Assembly: GCA_946481615.1 (NCBI GenBank)
Contig: CAMLOR010000205.1
Location: forward strand, 1 to 6,171
Reading direction: 5' to 3'
Origin: an uncultured Aquimonas sp.
GTDB taxonomy: Bacteria > Pseudomonadota > Gammaproteobacteria > Xanthomonadales > Xanthomonadaceae
DNA length: 6,171 bases
The position numbers and the translations under genes were made by a program. Shown here in pieces: positions 1 through 4,620 of this stretch (positions are counted from its first letter, which is position 1; each line of letters opens with the position of its first letter). The notes under the pieces were generated by a model, which was given only the letters and a program-made list of their open reading frames with translations, ran no database searches and was not told the DNA's origin.

Positions 1-47
1 TTCCGGCGAAGCCGGCGCCGCAGCCGGGCCGGCCACCCCACCCCGGC

Positions 48-87
48 AAGAGCACCTGCGATGCACTAACGCGCACCACCTGCTCTT
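48..87. other. Inverted repeat downstream of the metallopeptidase gene
   Basis: AAGAGCA (48-54) is the reverse complement of TGCTCTT (81-87). Inside it TGCG (57-60) can pair with CGCA (72-75), giving a hairpin with an asymmetric internal loop. It lies about 20 nt beyond the stop codon of the minus-strand metallopeptidase gene, where a transcript end is expected. No U-tract follows on either strand, so it is not a convincing intrinsic terminator. The remaining bases 1-47 are GC-rich, with a small CCGGC-GAA-GCCGG hairpin at 3-15. No gene can be assigned there, although the window edge could cut one. Confidence 0.25.
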
Positions 88-106
88 ACAGCCCGAGACG
101 CCGTCC

Positions 107-943
107 TCAGTACTTCTGCTTGCTCGTCTCGAGCACTTCGGGAGGACGAGGCGTGGCACGAGGCGGCGGTGCCGCGCGGTCGTCGTCGCTCGTGTCTTCG
201 CGCAGGTGCTCGCGCAGCAGGCGCGACCAGCTTCGGTCGAGTTGCGCGTATTCGGCTTCGCAGCCTTCGGCGCGGGCTTCGGGCAGTTCCCAGGTGTCGA
301 TCAGTTCCTGGCTGTTCTCCGGATCGCTGCCGTAGGCCCAGCACACGAGGTTGAAGTAGCGCTGGCGATTGAGCGAGTGCTCGTCGGCGAAATCGCTGTC
401 GTCGGCTTCGTCTTCGGTGTAGTAGCTGGCGGCGGCGCCGAGGACCGAATCGACGTCGTCGGATTCGATCAGGATCCACGCCGCGAGCTGATCGACGGCA
501 TCTTCCTCGCGCCCGGTGACGGGCAGTTCCATCACGTCCACCATCGCGTGCCCCGCCTCGTGCAGCGCCACCGCGAGCCAGGCGCCGGCCGCGGCTTCCG
601 CGGCCTCATCCTCGGTTTCGAACTGACCCTCGACCGTGCTCGCGATGTCTTCCATCAACTCGATGCACATCAGGATGTGGCGCTCTTCGGGATCGTAGTA
701 CGCGTTGGCCTCGTCGCATTCGGCATAACGCAGGCCGACGTCGCGCGGCAGCGTCACCACGCTGTTCAAGGCGTCGGCGATGTCCTGCAACAGGCCCAGC
801 GCCTCCATCTCGCGCGCCTCCTGGCGCGCCGCGGCGCTTTCCACGATGGCGGGCTGCACCACGAAGCGGCCGGCGAAGGCCGGAGCGCTGGAGAGCAGGC
901 AAAAGAGCAGGGCGGCGACAGGCATTTTCATGGCGCGCAGCAT
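107..943 (-). CDS. Secreted DUF4344-type zinc metallopeptidase
   Basis: Predicted exported putative metallopeptidase of 278 aa, substrate unknown. Seen: a hydrophobic signal peptide (about residues 5-24) with a likely AFA|G cleavage site after residue 24. The zinc-binding and catalytic motif HEAGH is at residues 128-132, followed by the family-typical segment LPVTGREEDAVDQLAAW (140-156), whose Glu/Asp residues are candidates for the third zinc ligand. A second conserved-looking block, DEHSLNRQRYFNLVCWAYG, is at about 187-205. This order of blocks is what I know from DUF4344 proteins. Four cysteines remain after signal removal (76, 93, 201, 228), which could form two disulfides in the periplasm. 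The last 25 or so residues are Pro/Arg-rich and probably disordered. The start is uncertain: ATG at 943 has a GGGAT only 2 nt upstream, while ATG at 931 gives a more usual signal peptide beginning MKMP but has no close Shine-Dalgarno. The gene is divergent from the two-component operon, with 67 bp between the starts. The family call is firm; the biological role is unknown. Confidence 0.85.
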   Translation of the reverse strand: MLRAMKMPVAALLFCLLSSAPAFAGRFVVQPAIVESAAARQEAREMEALGLLQDIADALNSVVTLPRDVGLRYAECDEANAYYDPEERHILMCIELMEDIASTVEGQFETEDEAAEAAAGAWLAVALHEAGHAMVDVMELPVTGREEDAVDQLAAWILIESDDVDSVLGAAASYYTEDEADDSDFADEHSLNRQRYFNLVCWAYGSDPENSQELIDTWELPEARAEGCEAEYAQLDRSWSRLLREHLREDTSDDDRAAPPPRATPRPPEVLETSKQKY

Positions 944-974
944 ATCCCGCGTGCGGCACGGCTCGTCACGCGCC

Positions 975-994
975 GGGCCCGCCGCGGCCCGCCG
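975..994. repeat. Tandem 10-nt GC-rich repeat in the divergent intergenic region
   Basis: GGGCCCGCCG (975-984) is followed directly by CGGCCCGCCG (985-994), matching at 9 of 10 positions with a period of one helical turn. It sits between the divergent metallopeptidase and histidine kinase starts, just upstream of the only A/T-rich spot in this gap. It could be a regulator-binding direct repeat, or chance in GC-rich DNA. It does not resemble the usual LytTR consensus, which contains GTT. Confidence 0.2.
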
Positions 995-998
995 ACAC

Positions 999-1004
999 TA
1001 AAAT
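999..1004 (+). promoter_or_regulatory. Possible -10 element (TAAAAT) for the kinase operon
   Basis: TAAAAT matches the sigma-70 TATAAT consensus at five of six positions and is the only A/T-rich hexamer in the 67 bp gap. It ends 6 nt before the kinase ATG at 1011. Transcription starting about 7 nt downstream would begin at or next to the ATG, giving a leaderless or nearly leaderless message. That fits the absence of a clear Shine-Dalgarno before 1011. No good -35 hexamer is visible at 17 nt spacing. This is inference from one hexamer. Confidence 0.25.
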
Positions 1005-1010
1005 CCACGG

Positions 1011-2045
1011 ATGACGCGCTGGCCGAAACCGAGTTCGCGGGCCTGGGCCATTGTGCTGGCCTGGACGGCGCTGGCCGTGGTGTTCACGCCGCAGGCGGTG
1101 ATGCTCAACCTCGGCCGCCCGCAGCCGTTGCCGCATTGGCAGGCGGCGGCGCGCAGTGCCGAGATCTTCCTGCTCTGGGCCTTGTTCACGCCTCTGGTCT
1201 TCCGGGCATTGCGGCGCTGGCCGCCGGGTGGCGCGAAACGGTCCCGGCATCTGGTGCTGCACGTGGCATTCGGCCTCGGTCTCGTCGCCGTGCACATGGC
1301 GATCCTCGTGGCGAGTCTGCTGCCGCAGCTCGACCAGCCCGTGCCGCTGCCGGAGATCACCACGGCCGTGGCGGTGTCGGTGGGCGCCACCGACGTGCTG
1401 ATGTGCGCGGCGCTGTACGCCGCGGCTTTCGCGCTCTGGCATTTCGACGAACGCCGCCGTGCCGAACGCGCGCTGGCGGAGGCGCGCCTGGCCGCGTTGC
1501 GCGCGCAGCTGCAGCCGCATTTCCTCTTCAACACGCTCAATGCGCTGGCGGAACTCGTGCATCGCGATGCGCCGCTGGCCGAGGCGCTGCTGCTGCGGTT
1601 GTCGGCGCTGCTGCGGCGCGCACTCGACGATTCGGCGGCCGCCACGCTTTCGCTGGGCGAGGAACTGGGTTTCCTCGACGACTATCTCGCCATCCAGCAG
1701 GCCCTGCTCGGCGAGCGCTTGCGCATCGAGCGCGACATCGATCCCGCCGTGCTCGGCTGGCAGGTGCCGCCGCTGCTGCTGCAACCGCTCGCCGAGAATG
1801 CACTGCGTCACGGCATCGCACCGCGGCGCGCGGGCGGCACGCTGCGGCTGTCGGCGAAGCGCTCCGGCACGCGTTTGATGCTGCGGGTGGAGAACGATGC
1901 CGGCGCCGCACGCGAGCCGGGCAGCGGCATCGGCCTGCGCAACACCCGCGAACGCCTCGACACGCAGTACGGCGGCCAGGCCGCCATGCACGTGGAGGAC
2001 GTTTCGCCGGACCGCTACATCGTGACGCTGGAGATTCCCGCATGA
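1011..2045 (+). CDS. LytS/AlgZ-type sensor histidine kinase (His_kinase family)
   Basis: Inner-membrane sensor kinase of 344 aa that should autophosphorylate on histidine and pass the phosphate to the response regulator encoded next. Seen: four hydrophobic segments at about residues 12-29, 50-66, 80-104 and 118-143. A charged linker (about 145-165) then leads to the His_kinase motif QLQPHFLFNTLNAL, with the phospho-acceptor His170. The ATP-binding region follows, with the N-box PLAENALRHG (Asn263), VENDAG at 293-298 and a glycine-rich GSGIGLRNTRERL at 304-316. This QPHFLFN layout is typical of kinases paired with LytTR regulators. Loops between the membrane segments are short and no PAS, GAF, Cache or 5TM-LYT domain is recognised, so the signal is unknown. 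The start at 1011 leaves about the right length before TM1 but has no strong ribosome site. The stop overlaps the regulator start (ATGA), indicating translational coupling. It resembles AlgZ/FimS in layout, but the usual algR-hemC neighbourhood is absent here, so no symbol is given. Confidence 0.93.
   Translation: MTRWPKPSSRAWAIVLAWTALAVVFTPQAVMLNLGRPQPLPHWQAAARSAEIFLLWALFTPLVFRALRRWPPGGAKRSRHLVLHVAFGLGLVAVHMAILVASLLPQLDQPVPLPEITTAVAVSVGATDVLMCAALYAAAFALWHFDERRRAERALAEARLAALRAQLQPHFLFNTLNALAELVHRDAPLAEALLLRLSALLRRALDDSAAATLSLGEELGFLDDYLAIQQALLGERLRIERDIDPAVLGWQVPPLLLQPLAENALRHGIAPRRAGGTLRLSAKRSGTRLMLRVENDAGAAREPGSGIGLRNTRERLDTQYGGQAAMHVEDVSPDRYIVTLEIPA
2030..2033 (+). promoter_or_regulatory. 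Ribosome binding site fixing the response regulator start
   Basis: GGAG lies inside the end of the kinase gene, 8 nt before the ATG at 2042. It supports that ATG as the true start, although the same frame stays open far upstream (at least to position 206) as a GC-rich shadow of the kinase gene. Confidence 0.7.
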
Positions 2046-2752
2046 AGCTGCGCGTGATGGTGGTGGACGACGTGCAGCTGGCCCGCCAGCGCCTCGAACG
2101 CCTGCTCGCCGCCGAGGCCGAGGTCGAGGCGGTGGCCAGCTGCGGCGATGCGATCGCGGCGCTCGACCAGCTGGCGCAGGCGCGACCCGACCTGCTCCTG
2201 CTCGATGTCGAGATGCCCGAGGTCGACGGCTTCGGCCTGTTCGCGCGCCTGCCACCCGAAGCGCGGCCCGACGTCGTGTTCGTCACCGCCTACGACCAGC
2301 ATGCCGTGCGCGCCTTCGACGTGCACGCGGTCGACTATCTGCTCAAGCCGGTGGAACCCGAGCGCCTGCACGCCGCGCTGCAGCGCGTGCGCCAGCGGCT
2401 GCAGACGCGTGCGGCGCCGCCGGCACGCCTGCTGTTGCGTGACGGCGACGGCACGCAGGTGCTGGCGATGGCGCAGATCGACTGGGTCGAAGCCGCCGGC
2501 AACTACCTGTGCATCCGCTCGCAGGGCCGCACCCACGTGCAGCGCTGCACGCTTTCGCAGATGGAGCGCCGGCTCGACCCGCAGCGCTTCCAGCGCATCC
2601 ATCGTTCGCGCATCGTCAACGTCGAACGCATCGCGCGACTGGTGCCGCAGTTCAACGGCGACCATACCGTGGTACTGCACGACGGCACCGAACTGGCGCT
2701 CTCGCGCACCTACCGCGAGGCATTGTTCGCGCGCCTCGGCGCGAAGGGCTGA
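2042..2752 (+). CDS. LytTR-family response regulator
   Basis: Cytoplasmic DNA-binding response regulator of 236 aa, partner of the kinase encoded just before it. Seen: a receiver domain at about residues 1-115 with the acidic pocket Asp9/Asp10, phospho-acceptor Asp55 in LLLLDVEMPEVDG, Thr82 in FVTAYD and Lys102 in YLLKPVEP, so all standard switch residues are present. After a short linker comes a LytTR DNA-binding domain at about 127-232. It is recognisable from IDWVEAAGNYLCIRS, from FQRIHRSRIVNVERIARLVP and from the terminal strand ELALSRTYREAL. LytTR domains bind paired short direct repeats upstream of targets; I could not identify such a site here. The ATG overlaps the kinase stop by 4 nt, so the two are co-translated. 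The overall layout matches AlgR and LytR-type regulators; orthology to either cannot be decided from this sequence alone. Confidence 0.95.
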   Translation: MKLRVMVVDDVQLARQRLERLLAAEAEVEAVASCGDAIAALDQLAQARPDLLLLDVEMPEVDGFGLFARLPPEARPDVVFVTAYDQHAVRAFDVHAVDYLLKPVEPERLHAALQRVRQRLQTRAAPPARLLLRDGDGTQVLAMAQIDWVEAAGNYLCIRSQGRTHVQRCTLSQMERRLDPQRFQRIHRSRIVNVERIARLVPQFNGDHTVVLHDGTELALSRTYREALFARLGAKG

Positions 2753-2798
2753 GCGCACGGCGCACCCGAAGCCCGTCCTGTCGTCCCCCGCACCCTCT

Positions 2799-2830
2799 CG
2801 TCATTCCCGCGCAGGCGGGAATCCAGGTGC
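2799..2830 (+). repeat. REP-like palindromic repeat, copy A
   Basis: A 32-nt unit beginning CGTC and ending CAGGTGC. It holds a perfect 8-bp stem, ATTCCCGC (2803-2810) pairing with GCGGGAAT (2815-2822), around a GCAG loop. It lies 46 nt after the response regulator stop. Copy B at 2908-2939 is the same unit inverted, and copy C is at 3995-4026. Such extragenic palindromes are widespread in proteobacterial genomes and can act at transcript 3' ends. Confidence 0.85.
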
Positions 2831-2907
2831 CAGGCCTTGCGGCCCTGCGCAGCCTCGTTCGCCGACAGCCGATGGGCGAACCCATGGCCCGAACATCGCA
2901 GCCTTTC
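2831..2907. other. Spacer between inverted REP-like copies, with internal hairpins
   Basis: This 77-nt spacer between copies A and B is itself structured. GTTCGCC (2857-2863) can pair with GGCGAAC (2875-2881), and alternatively ATGGG (2872-2876) can pair with CCCAT (2881-2885) around a CGAA loop. With the flanking copies it makes a 141-nt unit with 32-nt terminal inverted repeats, like a BIME or a small MITE. No obvious target-site duplication flanks it, and no coding sequence is supported inside it. Confidence 0.5.
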
Positions 2908-2939
2908 GCACCTGGGTTCCCGCCTGCGCGGGAACGACG
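2908..2939 (-). repeat. REP-like palindromic repeat, copy B (inverted)
   Basis: The reverse complement matches copy A at 30 of 32 positions. The two differences (A to G and T to C) are the outermost bases of the stem, so ATTCCCGC/GCGGGAAT becomes GTTCCCGC/GCGGGAAC and pairing is kept. That compensatory pattern suggests the hairpin structure is what is maintained. It lies 97 nt before the beta-propeller start codon. Confidence 0.85.
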
Positions 2940-3026
2940 GAACGATTCGGCACGGCGCCAACACGACGCATCCCGCGCGCGTTGCGCCTCGCGCGAAGCG
3001 CCGCCACGCTTGCGCCATCTCTCGCC

Positions 3027-3030
3027 GGAG
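3027..3030 (+). promoter_or_regulatory. Ribosome binding site fixing the beta-propeller start
   Basis: GGAG is placed 6 nt before the ATG at 3037. It selects this start over in-frame starts further upstream, which would read through the REP-like repeats, and it places a signal peptide at the very N-terminus. Confidence 0.75.
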
Positions 3031-3036
3031 CCCGCC

Positions 3037-3990
3037 ATGCGCGCCCTCGCCCTGCTGTTGCTGATCGCCCCCGCGGCCCACGCCGACACCCTGCTCGCCC
3101 TGGACCGCGACCGCGGCCGTCTGCACCTTGTCGACGTCGACACGTTCGAAGTGCACGGCACGGTGCCGGTCGGCCACGCACCGCACGAAGTGGTGGCCAT
3201 GCCCGGCGGTCGCGCCTGGGTCGCGCTCTATGGCGACGGTCCGCAACCCGGCCACGAACTGGTGGAGATCGATCTGCCGAACGCGAAGGTCGTGCGCCGC
3301 ATCGACACGCAGCCGCTGCTGCGCCCGCACGGCCTGGTGCGCGCCGGCGACAATGTCTACTTCACCGCGGAATTCAATCGCGCCGTCGGGCGTCTGAATC
3401 CCGCCGAGGGCAAGGTCGACCGCATCCTCGGCCTCGGCCGCGACGTCACCCACATGATCGACATCGCGCCCGACGGGCAGCAGCTGTTCACCGCCGACAT
3501 GCTCTCGGGCACCGTCACGCGCATCGATTTCCGGGCCGGCAAACCGTTTCCCGAACTCACCGGCTACGAGGTCGGCGACCAACCCGAAGGCCTCGCCGTG
3601 CATCCGGACGGCAGGCAGGCGTGGGTCGGCCTGAATGGCGAGGGCAAGATCCGCGTGCTCGATCTGGACACCGGCAAGGTGAGCGCAGAACTGCCCGCCG
3701 GCAGCCAGCCCGCGCGACTGCGCTTCACGCCCGACGGCAAGTACGCGCTCACCATCGACCCGCAGGCCAGCACGCTGCTGGTGTTCGATGTGGCCGCGCG
3801 CAGGCAGGCCTTCGTGCACCGCATCGAAGGCCTGCCGCTCGGCATGGCGCCGACGGCCGACGGCAAGCGCGTGTTCGTCACGCTGGCCGCGGCGGGCGCG
3901 GTCGGCGAGGTCGAGATCGAAACCGGCAAGCTGCTGCGCCGCGCAGAACTTGGCGGTGTGTCCGACGGCATCGCGCTGGCGTCCGATTGA
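3037..3990 (+). CDS. Secreted YncE/YVTN-type beta-propeller protein
   Basis: Predicted periplasmic or secreted beta-propeller of 317 aa. Seen: a short signal peptide (one Arg, then a Leu/Ala core) with a likely AHA|D cleavage after residue 16. Regular repeats of about 40 residues fill the rest. Each carries a strand followed by turns such as AMPGGRAWVA, IAPDGQQLFTA, VHPDGRQAWVG, FTPDGKYALTI and PTADGKRVFVT, then a strand of the type IRVLDLDTGKV or LVFDVAARRQ. The xPDGxxxxV turns and xxVxDxxTGKV strands are the hallmark of YVTN/YncE and lactonase-like seven-bladed propellers. The length suits about seven blades with no added catalytic domain. I see no residues that prove enzymatic activity. 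The family is usually treated as a binding or scaffold fold, and E. coli YncE itself is a periplasmic DNA-binding propeller of uncertain role. It stands alone on the plus strand between REP-like repeats, so its partners are not indicated by context. Confidence 0.88.
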   Translation: MRALALLLLIAPAAHADTLLALDRDRGRLHLVDVDTFEVHGTVPVGHAPHEVVAMPGGRAWVALYGDGPQPGHELVEIDLPNAKVVRRIDTQPLLRPHGLVRAGDNVYFTAEFNRAVGRLNPAEGKVDRILGLGRDVTHMIDIAPDGQQLFTADMLSGTVTRIDFRAGKPFPELTGYEVGDQPEGLAVHPDGRQAWVGLNGEGKIRVLDLDTGKVSAELPAGSQPARLRFTPDGKYALTIDPQASTLLVFDVAARRQAFVHRIEGLPLGMAPTADGKRVFVTLAAAGAVGEVEIETGKLLRRAELGGVSDGIALASD

Positions 3991-3994
3991 CGCT

Positions 3995-4026
3995 CGTCAT
4001 TCCCACGCAGGCGGGAATCCGGGTGC
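3995..4026 (+). repeat. REP-like palindromic repeat, solitary copy C
   Basis: Same orientation as copy A and identical to it at 30 of 32 positions. One change (G to A at 4005) disrupts a base pair in the stem, giving ATTCCCAC opposite GCGGGAAT; the other (A to G) lies in the tail. It begins 4 nt after the propeller stop codon, in the convergent gap before the minus-strand HTH gene, where a transcript-end structure would be useful. No inverted partner is visible within the following 100 nt. Confidence 0.8.
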
Positions 4027-4112
4027 GATGCAGCACGGACTTGCGCGGCTTGCTTCGGGTGTCGAGCACTTCAGCGCTCCGCGCCTGGGCCACTGCCTTC
4101 GCGCGGTCGACG

Positions 4113-4137
4113 AGCGCTGCGCGAGGTTTTCAGCGCT
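4113..4137. other. Inverted repeat across the HTH gene stop codon
   Basis: AGCGCTG (4113-4119) and CAGCGCT (4131-4137) form a 7-bp stem with an 11-nt loop that overlaps the last codons and stop of the minus-strand HTH gene. It lies in the convergent gap and could slow polymerase from either side, but no proper U-tract follows on either strand. It is at best a weak terminator candidate. Confidence 0.2.
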
Positions 4138-4582
4138 TCTTCTTCGCGTCGAGTTCTTCGAGCCGCACCAGCGCCTCGCGCTTGCCGAGACCGCGAAGCT
4201 GGGCAATGGCCGCCACTTGCGCGCGCCGCGGCACGGCCTTCTTGTTTTCCCAGTTGTAGACCGACTGCGCGCTCACTCCGAGCAGGCGGCCCATGTCGGC
4301 CGCCGAAAACCCGAAGCGCGAACGCAGCGTGGCAAGGCCCTTCGCGGAGAACCGGACGCCCTGCGCTTCCTCGCCTTCCGGCGGCGCGGCGCGCATCGCC
4401 TTCGTGTTGCTCTTGCGCAGCACGGCCACCAGCCGCTCCAGCGCCGTCACCTGCCGCTTGAGCGCCGCGATGTGGCGGCGATGCGCGGCGGACTGCTTCT
4501 TCAGCGGCTCCACCTGAGAGCGCAATTCGCGGCGCGAAAGGCGTGCGATCTCGGTTTTCAGCAAGGTGCCCAGGCTGCTCAT
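4130..4582 (-). CDS. Coiled-coil protein with C-terminal XRE-like helix-turn-helix
   Basis: A 150-aa probable DNA-binding protein. Seen: an N-terminal highly charged helix (about residues 5-58, EIARLSRRELRSQVEPLKK onwards to LERLVAVLRK) with heptad-like Leu/Val/Ala spacing, predicted as a coiled coil for oligomerisation. A flexible Pro/Glu linker (about 63-76) follows. Then comes FSAKGLATLRSRFGFSAADMGRL and the helix-turn-helix SAADMGRLLGVSAQSVYNWENKKAVPR at about 93-119; LLGVS and SVYNWE are the turn and recognition helix of XRE/Cro-type domains. The C-terminus is a basic helix ending KKKR. I recognise this layout from small, uncharacterised proteobacterial HTH proteins; their targets are unknown to me. 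The ATG at 4582 is supported by GAGGAA 4 nt upstream. It starts 38 nt after the patatin-barrel stop on the same strand with no terminator between, so co-transcription is likely. Residues that normally face DNA in the recognition helix are present, so it should be functional. Confidence 0.85.
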   Translation of the reverse strand: MSSLGTLLKTEIARLSRRELRSQVEPLKKQSAAHRRHIAALKRQVTALERLVAVLRKSNTKAMRAAPPEGEEAQGVRFSAKGLATLRSRFGFSAADMGRLLGVSAQSVYNWENKKAVPRRAQVAAIAQLRGLGKREALVRLEELDAKKKR

Positions 4583-4620
4583 GCGGTTCCTCGGTTGGCA
4601 GGATGGCGCAACGTTAACAT

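Noticed and set aside
1..106. A gene end at the left edge
   Set aside because: Plus frame 1 stops at 67-69, but the roughly 22 residues before it have no recognisable features, and no minus-strand start is supported.
206..2041. A reading frame open from before 206 into the response regulator, suggesting a giant fusion protein
   Set aside because: It runs antisense through the metallopeptidase and out of frame through the kinase, and it is low-complexity Arg/Ala-rich there. The real start at 2042 has a ribosome site and the classical ATGA overlap.
966..2286. Long minus-strand open frames opposite the kinase and regulator
   Set aside because: They are Arg/Ala/Gln-rich shadows typical of GC-rich DNA and have no recognisable domain, whereas the plus strand encodes clear kinase and receiver motifs.
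2726..2745. Hairpin TTCGCGC/GCGCGAA at the end of the response regulator gene as a terminator
   Set aside because: It lies inside the coding sequence and is not followed by a U-tract; such stems are frequent by chance at this GC content.
1011..2752. Naming the kinase/regulator pair algZ/algR
   Set aside because: The architecture agrees, but many LytS/LytTR pairs look alike and the hemC/hemD neighbours expected for algZ/algR are absent, so no symbol was assigned.
2509..3036. N-terminal extension of the propeller protein
   Set aside because: It would translate the LytTR gene out of frame and then the REP-like repeats. The ATG at 3037 has GGAG at good spacing and begins a signal peptide.
2652..3819. 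Minus-strand frames through the repeats encoding peptides of the type SFRRSRAGGNP
   Set aside because: These peptides are translations of the palindromic repeat and are a common false gene prediction in such genomes.
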